Source: Anaerocolumna sp. AGMB13020 (GTDB taxonomy: Bacteria; Bacillota; Clostridia; Lachnospirales; Lachnospiraceae). From it: a DNA stretch of 64,000 nt. Shown one piece after another: positions 9,096 to 16,812 of this stretch. The stretch covers positions 4,839,001 to 4,903,000 of the forward strand of contig NZ_CP136910.1 in the NCBI RefSeq assembly GCF_033100115.1. Reading direction: 5' to 3'. A model generated the notes under the pieces. The model did not search any database and was not told where the DNA came from. It saw only the letters and a program-made list of their open reading frames with translations. Position 1 is the first letter of the stretch, and every line of letters starts with the position of its first letter. A program made the position numbers and the translations under genes.

Positions 9096-9689
9096 ATGAG
9101 AAGATTAATCATTGGTATAACCGGAGCCAGCGGCTCCATCTATTTTAAACGTCTGATAGAAGAATTGCTGTCAGGGGAGTATGAACTTCATCTGGTTGCC
9201 TCTGAGCACGGAAGTCAGGTCTATGAATATGAAATTGGTAAAAGTCTCCGGGAACAGGTACAGGAATGGCAAAAGGTGAATGAGAATATAATCCTTGAAA
9301 ATAACGATAATCTATTCTCCCCTATTGCCAGCGGTTCTTATAAATGTGAATCCATGGTGGTAATACCCTGTTCCATGTCTACAGCCGCAGAAATCTCTAA
9401 TGGTATAACGAAAACCCTGTTAACCAGAGCAGCAGATGTCATGCTAAAGGAAGACAGAAAACTTCTGCTGGTACCAAGAGAAACTCCTTTTTCAACAAAT
9501 CATTTAAAGAATCTCTATGAATTATCCAAGCTTGGTGCTGCCATATTGCCGGCTATGCCTGGTTTTTATAATCATCCTCTGACCCTTGAGGAGGCAGTGG
9601 ATTTTGTTGTGGGTAAGGTTCTTGATAATTTAAAGATAGAAAATAATTGTTATAAAAGATGGGAAGGAAGAAACAAAGATGAAAAATAA
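9096..9689 (+). CDS. ubiX: UbiX-family flavin prenyltransferase
   Basis: A 197-aa flavoprotein that makes prenylated FMN from FMN and dimethylallyl phosphate, the cofactor of UbiD. The ATG at 9096 follows AGGAGG by 6 bases and is chosen over an upstream frame extension. Visible motifs: GITGASGSIY (FMN-binding loop), PCSMSTAAEISNG with the catalytic Ser region, LVPRETPFS and PAMPGFYNHP. It follows ubiA after a 150-base gap, and the downstream lipoprotein gene overlaps its 3' end by 11 bases, tying the importer to this cassette. Confidence 0.95.
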   Translation: MRRLIIGITGASGSIYFKRLIEELLSGEYELHLVASEHGSQVYEYEIGKSLREQVQEWQKVNENIILENNDNLFSPIASGSYKCESMVVIPCSMSTAAEISNGITKTLLTRAADVMLKEDRKLLLVPRETPFSTNHLKNLYELSKLGAAILPAMPGFYNHPLTLEEAVDFVVGKVLDNLKIENNCYKRWEGRNKDEK

Positions 9690-10617
9690 GCTGCTAATAA
9701 GCTTTCTTATAATTGCAATAGCATTAACCGGTTGCGGTAAACAAAAAAATCAGGGAAAGGAGGAAGCAGCGGTAGTACTTAAAGTAGGTATGATGTCTTC
9801 TCTGGATGTTATTCCCTTTGAACTGATCTCAGAAAGAGGCTTGGATAAAAAATATGGGTTTGAACTGGATCTGGAAATGTTTACAGCTGCCAAGGACAGG
9901 GATGCTGCTTTCACTGCCGGAGAACTGGATGGTGTATTAACGGATTTCATAGGAGTTTGCATGTACCAGAATGCCGGCTTTGATGTACGAATAACAGGTA
10001 TCACCGATGGTGATTTCAAACTTCTGGCAGGTAAAAATACAGGTATTACCGATATTAATGGAATGAAGGGGAGGAGTATAGCGATTTCACAAAATACGCT
10101 TATTGAATATACCCTTGATACTATCCTTAACAACAATCAGTTGTCACCGGAAGACGTAGTGAAAGAAGCAATTCCCAGAATACCAGACAGGTTGGAAATG
10201 CTAAGAAACGATAAAATAGACCTGGTGCTGATACCGGAGCCCTTTGCAACCCTTGCTATAAAGGACGGAGCAGTTTATCTGGGAAGTGCTAATTCTTATG
10301 GACTCTATCCTGCGGTTTCTGCCTTTACCAAGACAGCCCTGGGAGAGAAGGAAGAAGCAATCAGCAATCTCTATAAAGCTTACAATGAAGCTGTGGATTA
10401 TATGAACGAAACGGATATCAGGGAATATGAGGATGCGGTTATAAAAGCTGCCGGTTACCCGGAGGAAATGAAAGGTAATATTGAAATCGGCGAATACCGT
10501 ACCAGTACACTTCCGGTAAAAGAAGATCTGGAAGCTGCCATAGCCTGGGCGTCAGAAAAGGGCTTATGCAGTAAGGACTTAAGCTACGAGCAGTTAGTAT
10601 ATGACGTGTATCAATAA
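9679..10617 (+). CDS. NMT1/SsuA-like substrate-binding lipoprotein
   Basis: A 312-aa lipoprotein: signal peptide MKNKLLISFLIIAIALTGC with a lipobox ending in Cys19, then a type-2 periplasmic-binding fold typical of the NitT/TauT/thiamine-precursor class (VGMMSSLDVIPFELISERG, then LDGVLTDFIG). The start overlaps ubiX, and an ATPase and permease follow, completing an importer. Because it is embedded behind ubiD-ubiA-ubiX, the inferred ligand is an aromatic acid feeding that pathway; sulfonates, nitrate and pyrimidine precursors are family alternatives. Confidence is high for the family, low for the ligand. Confidence 0.9.
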   Translation: MKNKLLISFLIIAIALTGCGKQKNQGKEEAAVVLKVGMMSSLDVIPFELISERGLDKKYGFELDLEMFTAAKDRDAAFTAGELDGVLTDFIGVCMYQNAGFDVRITGITDGDFKLLAGKNTGITDINGMKGRSIAISQNTLIEYTLDTILNNNQLSPEDVVKEAIPRIPDRLEMLRNDKIDLVLIPEPFATLAIKDGAVYLGSANSYGLYPAVSAFTKTALGEKEEAISNLYKAYNEAVDYMNETDIREYEDAVIKAAGYPEEMKGNIEIGEYRTSTLPVKEDLEAAIAWASEKGLCSKDLSYEQLVYDVYQ

Positions 10618-10708
10618 ATCATTTTGACTGAAATATTATTAATTAATATAGCGGTAATGGATGAAGGGATATTCAATACCGATTTGAATATCCGGAAAAG
10701 AGGAGAAA

Positions 10709-11461
10709 ATGTTATTACTGGAGCATGCCTCTCTTGGTTATAAAACAAAAAAAGAGATGAAAACCGTTGTAAGGGATCTTACCCTGGGAATTGAAGCTGG
10801 AGAATGCCTGGCCTTATTGGGACCATCTGGCTGTGGAAAGTCAACGCTTATCAATGCGTTGGCGGGAATTCTACCCTTTATGTCCGGCGGTGCATTTATT
10901 GAAGAAGCGGGGAATAGAACGGTTCTGTCTCCGAAAACTCATAGAATCGGTATAATACCACAGGGCAGCGGTTTGCTGCCCTGGAAAACTGTCAGGGAAA
11001 ATTGCCTTCTGCCGCTAAAGATTAAGAAAGAGACAGAAGTGGAGCAGTACAATAAGGCGTTGGAAGAAATCGGGGAAGCTCTTCATATTAATACTCTTTG
11101 GTCTTGTTTTCCGGGTGAAATCAGCGGAGGTCAGGCTCAGAGAACTGCCATTGCCAGAGCATTTTTATTAAAGCCGGAACTGTTATTAATGGACGAACCT
11201 TTTTCAAGTCTGGATGCCGTAACTGGAGATGAAGCCAAGGAACTGTTTCTTTCACTTTGGAAGAAATATCGACCTACGGTATTTCTGGTAACACATAATA
11301 TAGAAGAAGCTCTGTACCTTGGAAATAAGATTGCTGTAATGGATACAGTCAACGGCAATATAAAGCATGTGGAAGACAATCCATATTTTGGGCAGCTTAT
11401 CAGAGAGCAGACAGAGCTTTCACGAAAAAAAGAAAGTTTCAGACAGCTACTGCAGTTTTAA
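10709..11461 (+). CDS. NitT/TauT-type ABC transporter ATPase
   Basis: A 250-aa ATP-binding subunit. Walker A GPSGCGKST (about 39-47), Q-loop region GIIPQGSGLLPWKTV, signature SGGQAQR (about 139-145), Walker B LLLMDEPFSSLD and H-loop VTHNIEEA are all intact. The ribosome site AGAGGAG lies before 10709. It follows the lipoprotein and is followed 23 bases later by a permease, forming one importer. This ATPase could also energise the minus-strand permease whose own ATPase is interrupted. Confidence 0.94.
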   Translation: MLLLEHASLGYKTKKEMKTVVRDLTLGIEAGECLALLGPSGCGKSTLINALAGILPFMSGGAFIEEAGNRTVLSPKTHRIGIIPQGSGLLPWKTVRENCLLPLKIKKETEVEQYNKALEEIGEALHINTLWSCFPGEISGGQAQRTAIARAFLLKPELLLMDEPFSSLDAVTGDEAKELFLSLWKKYRPTVFLVTHNIEEALYLGNKIAVMDTVNGNIKHVEDNPYFGQLIREQTELSRKKESFRQLLQF

Positions 11462-11484
11462 GCTGAGTATACGGAGGGAAATCC

Positions 11485-12243
11485 ATGAAATCATTAGCAA
11501 AACAGTGCCTGACTTTTTTGAAAGGCTTTCTGCTATTAAATGTTATATGGCTGTTTTTTTCATTCTGGTTGAACATGGCAGTCATACCAAATCCCCTGAA
11601 GGTATATGCTAATTTTGGCTCTGTTTTTTCAGATGGCATATTTTATCACATATTTTATAGTCTGCGAAGAATATTTACCGGGTTGTTTCTGTCATTGGTG
11701 GTTGGGGTTCCAATCGGTATTTTGATGGCTTATTCCAAGAGAGCCAATGAATATCTGTACCCCTTGATCTATTTCAGTTACCCTATACCAAAAACCGCCC
11801 TTCTTCCCATTGCAATGCTGCTGTGGGGAATGAGGGACGGTTCAAAGGTAGTTATTATATTCTGTATCATTGTCTTTCAGGTTATAGTCTCTGTCAGGGA
11901 TAGTGTCTTGCATATTGACAAAGCACTTTACCAGGCAGTTATTTGCTCCGGTGGAAGTCGTCTTCAAATAATAAGGCATATTACAGTGCCGGCAATACTG
12001 CCTCAGTTATTCACCAGTATTCGAGTATCTTTGGGAACGGCGGTGTCGATCCTTATTTTTATTGAAGGGTATGGAACAGAATACGGTATGGGATATTATA
12101 TTCTGGACGCCTGGTCAAGGATTAATTATATTCAGATGTATTTAGGGATTTTGGTAATCTCCTTTGTGGGTTTTTTATTGTTCATTGCAATGGATTTGCT
12201 CATTCAAAAAGTGTGCCCCTGGATGAAAGAAGCCAGCCTTTAA
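11485..12243 (+). CDS. NitT/TauT-type ABC transporter permease
   Basis: A 252-aa membrane permease of the binding-protein-dependent type with about six hydrophobic helices. The coupling (EAA) loop is visible at about residues 151-170 (AVICSGGSRLQIIRHITVPA). The ribosome site ACGGAGGG precedes the ATG. Its stop overlaps the stop of the convergent permease by 3 bases (the shared TTAA at 12240-12243). It pairs with the ATPase just upstream. Confidence 0.93.
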   Translation: MKSLAKQCLTFLKGFLLLNVIWLFFSFWLNMAVIPNPLKVYANFGSVFSDGIFYHIFYSLRRIFTGLFLSLVVGVPIGILMAYSKRANEYLYPLIYFSYPIPKTALLPIAMLLWGMRDGSKVVIIFCIIVFQVIVSVRDSVLHIDKALYQAVICSGGSRLQIIRHITVPAILPQLFTSIRVSLGTAVSILIFIEGYGTEYGMGYYILDAWSRINYIQMYLGILVISFVGFLLFIAMDLLIQKVCPWMKEASL

Positions 12244-13052
12244 TTACGGTGGTATCTTTTCTCAAAATAAGAAAGCAACTGATATAGAAAGGTTGCCAGG
12301 ATACAGAGGATTACGATGGACATAATTACATAATCCAGTTTAAAGACCTGGCTTCCATAAATTATAAGATAACCAAGACCTGCTTTCGCAGCTAAGAATT
12401 CACCGATAATAACTCCAACCAGGGATAAGCCGATATTAACTTTCATAATACTGATAATCTGAGGGATATTTCCGGGGATAACCACTTTAAGCAGGATATC
12501 CATTTTACTGCCGCCTAAGGTTAAGATAAGTTTTTTCTTATCTTCCTCCGTGTTGATAAAGTTGGTGTATAAAGTGATGATGGTACTAAAGACTGCGACA
12601 GAAACGGCTGCTACGATAATTGTTTTCACATTATTACCAAGCCATACAATGAAGACAGGAGCCAATGCGGATTTCGGAAGGCTGTTCAGTACCACCAGAT
12701 AAGGTTCCAGAACTTTGGCAAGATTTTCATTCCACCATAAGAGAATGGCTATGAAAATACCCAGAATATTTACCAATGCAAAACTTACAAAAGTCTCCAG
12801 AAGGGTTATGCCGGTATGGTAGAACACACTTCCATCAGCTGACATAGCAAGAAAAGTCCCTGCCACCCTGGAGGGACTGCTAAATATGAAGGAATCCACC
12901 AGTCCGATACGGGTGGCTATCTCCCAGAAAGCCAGAAAAAATACAATAATCAGCAATTGCAGGAAGCGAATAATGCGCTTACGGCGGTGATACTGTCTGA
13001 GAAATGCCTGGTGGGAAGAAGAAAAAGCTGGTTTATCTGTTGATTTTGCCAT
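12240..13052 (-). CDS. Second NitT/TauT-type ABC permease (partner of the interrupted ATPase)
   Basis: A 270-aa permease with an N-terminal basic helix (RKRIIRFLQLL) and about six membrane segments; the coupling loop contains LTLGGSKMDILLKVVIPGN. It begins inside the end of the ATPase fragment (20-base overlap), the normal arrangement of a translationally coupled ATPase-permease pair. While the mobile element is present, this permease loses both its coupled upstream gene and, probably, its promoter. No binding protein accompanies this pair. Confidence 0.92.
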   Translation of the reverse strand: MAKSTDKPAFSSSHQAFLRQYHRRKRIIRFLQLLIIVFFLAFWEIATRIGLVDSFIFSSPSRVAGTFLAMSADGSVFYHTGITLLETFVSFALVNILGIFIAILLWWNENLAKVLEPYLVVLNSLPKSALAPVFIVWLGNNVKTIIVAAVSVAVFSTIITLYTNFINTEEDKKKLILTLGGSKMDILLKVVIPGNIPQIISIMKVNIGLSLVGVIIGEFLAAKAGLGYLIIYGSQVFKLDYVIMSIVILCILATFLYQLLSYFEKRYHRN

Positions 13053-13218
13053 AGCTTAGCTCCTTCCAGATCATATTGAAATATTCCTTGAATTCCGGTG
13101 CACTTCTGGCTTTAAAGGGAGTTCGCTCATCAAGTGTAAGCTCCACAGGAATTTCACGTTTTACCGTGCCGGGTCGGCTGCTTAAGATGATTATCCGGTC
13201 AGCCATGGAAACAGCTTC
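13033..13218 (-). pseudogene. 3' part (61 codons) of ABC ATPase gene split by the mobile element
   Basis: Encodes the C-terminal end of a NitT/TauT ATPase: EAVSMADRIIILSSRPGTV and onward to a stop at 13033. Joined at the GA dinucleotide (13217-13218) to the 5' part (16433-15841), it gives a single uninterrupted 258-codon frame with the correct family sequence THDISEAVSMADR. A TTG at 13233 within the element could start a 66-codon peptide, but without Walker A it could not act as an ATPase. The gene looks reversibly interrupted rather than decayed, because both halves keep an open frame. Confidence 0.93.
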
Positions 13219-13236
13219 ACCTGTTGTTACCAAAAT
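13200..13236 (-). other. Attachment site at recombinase end of the element (core GA at 13217-13218)
   Basis: Minus strand reads GTAACAACAGGT-GA-AGCTGTTTCC. The part after GA is host ATPase sequence; the part before is element. The GTAA motif lies 8 bases from the core, matching the other end. Confidence 0.8.
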
Positions 13237-13243
13237 GCTGAAA

Positions 13244-14860
13244 TTACACTAAGGTGATAGAAGCCTGCTGGCCATCCCAAGTGATATTTTGAATAAGAGT
13301 GTTGATCAATACTTTTTTTTGTGAGAGCTCAGAGGACATAATTATTGTGCGTAAGAATTCCGGAAAGCTTTCTGAGAAGGTGAAATGGTCTGCTCCCTGA
13401 CCGTTTGGAGCCATAGAGTCCATGGTTATCTGTATTTCTCTAATCCTTAAATCCAATTCTTCTAATTTTGGAAGGAAATATTTCTGTAGAATAGGAGAGG
13501 AATCGGTGGCTAGCCGTGTAATAATTGTCTCAATTTCTTTTTTTATATCTTTTTTCTCATTGTTTAATGAATCCAGCCTTTGTTTATATTCTAAGTCATC
13601 TTCCTGTAAAACTGTTCTCTTATCCTGTAAGAGCCGAAGTAGTTTGTTATAATTTACAGCTCCAAGAAGTATGGTGCTTATAAGCTCCAGTAGATAGTCA
13701 TCAAAAAGCTTACCGTTTAAATTCGAAATATTGCAATTCATTTTTTTGGAAAAAATTTTTTGTTCACAGGCATAACTGTAGTAGATCTTATCACCGGCTT
13801 TTCGAATATTTTTCACTCTCATGGCAGAGCCGCAATTTGCACAATGTATTTTTCCTGACACAAGTGCATAAGAGGAGGTGTCTTTCCGGGGAGAAGCTTT
13901 TTCACTGTTTTCCTTTAATAATTTTTGCGTACGGATAAAGGTATTGCCTGAAACAAGTCCCTTATGTTTACCTAAAGCAACCACCCACTGATCAGGCGGT
14001 CGTTTGTTACGGGAAGCTTTATTCTGCTGACTGGTTCTGTTGTAACAGAGGATTCCGCTTCCTCCGTTGAACTTTTCCGGAGGAAAAGTAATACAGCAGC
14101 CAAGTGAGGAAAAATAGTCATATGAGGCGGCATCACCAATACAGTATGTAGGATTGGATAAAATATTGGCAATGCTGCTTTTGTAAAAACTGCCTCCTTT
14201 TTGTGTGGTAATACCATGTACAAGGCAATAGTTCTCAACTGCAGAAAGGCTTCCTAGTTCCAAATATTTCTCAAATAGTAATGCTACAGTTTTAAGGTCT
14301 TTTTCTACAGGAATCAACTGATATAATTTCTTTTCTCTGAATTCGGAATCAAGATAGATAATTTCCTTGGAGGTATAACCCATTGGGGTCAGGCCGCCAA
14401 GCCATCTTCCGGTTTTTGATAATGCAAGCATATTGTCACGTACGCGTTCTGCCGTAGTTTCCCGTTCAAGCTGGGCAAATACGGAGGCAATGTATATCAT
14501 TGCTTTTCCCATGGGAGTTGAGGTATCAAAATTCTCCGTTGCTGAGATAAACCCGACCTTCCTCTGCTCCAGCAATTCCAGGGTTTTAGAGAAATCAGAG
14601 ACCTTTCTGGTAATACGATCCAGGCGATAGCACAGAAGCATCTGAATCTTATTCGCATTGATATCCTGAAGCAGCTGCTGAAACTTGGGACGCATGGAAG
14701 TGGCAGCTGAGAAGCCTTCATCTTCGTAAATAATGTAATTCTTATCTGGAATATGAAGCAGATGAGTATCTCCATAGGTTCTGCAGTATTGCACCTGATT
14801 GTCTATGGATTCTCCTTTTTCAGTAAATTTGGATTTTCTGCTGTAAATGGCTATATTCAT
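13244..14860 (-). CDS. Large serine recombinase (TnpX/SpoIVCA-like)
   Basis: A 538-aa site-specific recombinase with ribosome site AGGAGGG before ATG 14860. N-terminal resolvase domain: AIYSRKS (YxRxS; catalytic Ser10, Arg8), YEDEGFSA, RLDRITR, TPMGKAMIYIASVFAQLERE. Then a recombinase domain (GLTPMGY, IANILSNPTYCIGDA), a zinc-ribbon (CANCGSAM ... YACEQK) and a C-terminal coiled-coil (about 420-480). The length fits the large serine recombinase class. The stop codon at 13244 is only 26 bases from the GA core, so the gene fills its end of the element. It is in the same orientation as the interrupted host gene. No disabling mutation is visible, so it is likely active. Confidence 0.95.
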   Translation of the reverse strand: MNIAIYSRKSKFTEKGESIDNQVQYCRTYGDTHLLHIPDKNYIIYEDEGFSAATSMRPKFQQLLQDINANKIQMLLCYRLDRITRKVSDFSKTLELLEQRKVGFISATENFDTSTPMGKAMIYIASVFAQLERETTAERVRDNMLALSKTGRWLGGLTPMGYTSKEIIYLDSEFREKKLYQLIPVEKDLKTVALLFEKYLELGSLSAVENYCLVHGITTQKGGSFYKSSIANILSNPTYCIGDAASYDYFSSLGCCITFPPEKFNGGSGILCYNRTSQQNKASRNKRPPDQWVVALGKHKGLVSGNTFIRTQKLLKENSEKASPRKDTSSYALVSGKIHCANCGSAMRVKNIRKAGDKIYYSYACEQKIFSKKMNCNISNLNGKLFDDYLLELISTILLGAVNYNKLLRLLQDKRTVLQEDDLEYKQRLDSLNNEKKDIKKEIETIITRLATDSSPILQKYFLPKLEELDLRIREIQITMDSMAPNGQGADHFTFSESFPEFLRTIIMSSELSQKKVLINTLIQNITWDGQQASITLV

Positions 14861-15190
14861 GATACCCTCCTGTCTATGTATTTGGTGTGTTTAGTAAGCA
14901 GAATTGCAAAGTAAATCTGTTTGCAATACTTTTTTATAACTGCAGTATTTATATATCAAAATTCTTATTGATTTAAGCTTGTTATTTCATCCTGTTCTTA
15001 CTGTATGTATATCCGTTTGACCAAAAATACATGCCTGCTCTTTCGAGACATCATAAAAAAGTGAGGAGATGAATAGCCTGTGATAAGGAGAATAATCTGA
15101 GCAGTGTAAATTATTGAAATACATAATTCACATCCTGATTTGTGGCAGTGCCATATCTGCAGGCAGAGACGGCAGGCAATGGGAGCCAGT

Positions 15191-15373
15191 ATGAAAATAA
15201 GAGTGAACCATCAGAATGAGGTCTGTAAATTATCAGAGGACACCGTCAATGAACTTATTGCAGAGTTACTTATACGTTGGATTGGGAACAGAGAGAAAAT
15301 GGAACAGCAGGAGTTGTTTTTTCAGCTTATAAAGTATCTGGAGGAACAGTTAAAGGAAGAGGAAAAAAGTTAG
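15191..15373 (+). CDS. Small charged helical protein inside the element; possible recombination factor
   Basis: A 60-aa frame beginning MKIRVNHQNEV and ending in an acidic/basic helix (LEEQLKEEEKS). ATG 15191 has GGGAG 5 bases upstream, better than the alternative upstream start at 15140. It is divergent from the recombinase and is followed by a terminator hairpin. I do not recognise the family. Accessory excision factors of large serine recombinases are small, unrelated proteins, so such a role is possible but purely positional inference. Confidence 0.5.
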   Translation: MKIRVNHQNEVCKLSEDTVNELIAELLIRWIGNREKMEQQELFFQLIKYLEEQLKEEEKS

Positions 15374-15411
15374 ATTATAGATCAAAAGGTAGCTTTCTTG
15401 TTCATTTAAAT

Positions 15412-15473
15412 ATCCGGTACGAAAGACTGCTTCAAGTAATACATGAACAGCTCTTTGTACCGGATAATTTTTG
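15412..15473 (+). terminator. Terminator between the two small element genes
   Basis: ATCCGGTAC (15412-15420) pairs with GTACCGGAT (15457-15465) followed by AATTTTTG. It lies between convergent small ORFs. Confidence 0.65.
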
Positions 15474-15494
15474 TAAAGCATTATACAGAAAATA

Positions 15495-15743
15495 CTACCA
15501 AGGTCTTCTTCTCGGACCAGGACCCCAAGGACCGGGACCCCAGGGACCTTTTCCAGGACCAGGACCCCAAGGACCGTTGCCCCAAGGACCAGGGCCCCAG
15601 GAACCAGCGCCCCAGGGAGGTTTTCCGGGACCAGGACCCCAAGGGCCAGAACGCCAGGGATCTCTGCCCCAGGGATTGTTTGACCAACCGCCGCAGCAGT
15701 CTGATTGTTGCACGTCGTTATTCTTATCTCTGTCTGAATTCAT
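15495..15743 (-). CDS. Trp-Gly-Pro repeat protein carried by the element
   Basis: An 82-aa protein: a polar Cys-containing head (MNSDRDKNNDVQQSDCCGGW) followed by tandem GPWGPGP-type repeats to the C-terminus (about residues 21-82). AAAGGAG lies 8 bases before ATG 15743, which supports this strand; the opposite strand reads a collagen-like GPQGP frame but has no comparable start. The gene begins about 100 bases inside the element and runs in the same direction as the interrupted ATPase, so it may use the host promoter. It is GC-rich compared with its surroundings. I do not recognise the family. Such compositions occur in spore surface or other structural proteins, but that is speculation. Confidence 0.65.
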   Translation of the reverse strand: MNSDRDKNNDVQQSDCCGGWSNNPWGRDPWRSGPWGPGPGKPPWGAGSWGPGPWGNGPWGPGPGKGPWGPGPWGPGPRRRPW

Positions 15744-15824
15744 TTGCTATTCTCCTTTACTTTTTTTATTAGTATATGCAACATGCAAAATATGGTGAAT
15801 TATGTAGAAAATAATTGGTAGAAT

Positions 15825-15858
15825 TTCCGTAATCATTGCATCTGATATGTCGTGGGTA
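15825..15858 (-). other. Attachment site at host-promoter end of the element (core GA at 15841-15842)
   Basis: Minus strand reads CACGACATATCA-GA-TGCAATGATTACGG. Before GA is host ATPase sequence (THDIS); after it is element. Confidence 0.8.
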
Positions 15859-16433
15859 ATAAGAATGGCAGTTTTATGCTCCTTTCTGATAATTCCCCAG
15901 ATATCATCTGACACTTCGATGCGGGTTTGATAGTCCAGAGCTGAAAAGGGTTCATCCAAAAGAAGTATATCGGGTTCCAGCAGAAGAGTGCGAATCAAAG
16001 CGGCGCGTTGTCTCATTCCGCCGGATAAAGAAGAGGGTTTAGAATTTTTGAAGGTTATTAATCCGTAAGTTGAAAGCATCTCGTTTATCATGACATAACT
16101 GTTTTCTGTTAGCTTATTTTGTATTTCGAGTCCAAGAGTAAGATTTTTCTGAGTGGATCTCCATTCCAGTAAATGATCTTTTTGCAGCATATATCCAATA
16201 TTTTTCCCAGATGCTTTTAAATCTTTTCCATCTATTAAAATTTCACCAGTGTCTGGTGATATAAGTCCTGCAATCAATGAGAGTAAAGTTGATTTACCGC
16301 ATCCGCTAGGTCCTACAATAGCTAGGAACTCGCCGTCATCAACGTGGAAGGAAATGTCTTTTAAGGCCAGAGTTTCTCCTTCTAAACTATGGTAAGTGTA
16401 TACGACGTTATTTATTCTTAAGATTTCTCCCAT
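15841..16433 (-). pseudogene. 5' part (198 codons) of ABC ATPase gene split by the mobile element
   Basis: Encodes the N-terminal three quarters of a NitT/TauT ATPase: Walker A GPSGCGKST, Q-loop MLQKDHLLEW, signature SGGMRQR, Walker B ILLLDEPFSALD and H-loop ITHDIS, after GGAGGAG before ATG 16433. At the GA core (15841-15842) the frame passes into element DNA and continues for a further 31 codons to a stop at 15747, giving a 228-aa chimera with a foreign hydrophobic tail. That tail replaces the last 60 residues of the ATPase, including the D-loop-distal region, so full function is doubtful. Excision regenerates a 258-aa protein translationally coupled to the permease at 13052. Confidence 0.93.
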
Positions 16434-16531
16434 AGGCTCCTCCGGTTTATTTATAATGTATTATATGAAAATATGACGAATGGTGTGAAAATAAAAGGCA
16501 TTTTCCCACATTTTATTTGCAGGAGGGTGGT

Positions 16532-16607
16532 GATATTACAAAGGGGACGGTGAAGTGATAGGGTATTTTATTGGAAAAGGGTGGGATATCACAAAGGGGA
16601 CGGCGAA
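16532..16607. repeat. Direct repeat pair containing AAAGGGGACGG
   Basis: 16532-16554 and 16585-16607 share GATAT(T/C)ACAAAGGGGACGG(T/C)GAA, differing at two positions. They abut the left arm of the long hairpin that follows. Short GGGGACGG motifs of this sort accompany some REP-like palindromes. Confidence 0.6.
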
Positions 16608-16812
16608 TTACGCAAAACAGAAAGAACTCATGCTTCAATTCCAAGGTACAAGAAGTCCTAATTCTCTGAAGATTTTTTGCTTGACATCAGGTAAAACAGA
16701 TAACTCGCTACGCTCAAACAATCTGTTTTACCTGATAGCATAAAATTTTCAGAGAAAAGGACTTCTAGTACCTTTCCATAGGCGCATTCGTTCTTTCTGT
16801 TTTGCGTAATTC
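16605..16812. repeat. 208-bp near-perfect long hairpin (MITE/REP-like or structured RNA)
   Basis: The outer stem 16605-16627 pairs perfectly with 16790-16812. A middle stem at 16644-16658 pairs with 16759-16773 with one mismatch, and an inner stem CAGGTAAAACAGAT (16688-16701) pairs with its complement ending at 16734. The pairing extends over almost the whole length. The surrounding gap 16434-17212 holds no supportable gene; the only frame (16555-16743) lies inside the palindrome. Confidence 0.75.

Larger units (their letters stand above)
13217..15842 (-). mobile_element. 2.6-kb serine-recombinase element interrupting an ABC ATPase gene
   Basis: The unit between the two GA cores is 2,624 bp. 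Contents: large serine recombinase (minus), a 60-codon ORF (plus), a bidirectional-type terminator and a Trp-Gly-Pro repeat protein (minus). Excision with GA as the 2-bp crossover restores the host frame exactly. The predicted circle junction (element ends joined at GA) is an imperfect palindrome: 9 of 17 positions match between arms, including GTAA at equal distance from the core, as expected of an attP for this enzyme class. A GA crossover is known for the TnpX/TndX recombinases. The structure parallels the sigK skin element, but the host gene is a transporter. Confidence 0.9.

Noticed and set aside
13033..13233. Independent 66-aa protein on the minus strand
   Set aside because: It is only the 3' end of the split ATPase gene; its apparent TTG start is within element DNA.
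15277..15798. Collagen-like GPQGP frame on the plus strand (173 codons)
   Set aside because: It is the complement of the Trp-Gly-Pro gene. The minus frame has AAAGGAG 8 bases before ATG 15743, while the plus frame has no ribosome site and crosses the element boundary region with a non-collagen tail.
16555..16743. 62-codon frame
   Set aside because: It lies inside the long palindrome and ends within it, so it is a by-product of the repeat.
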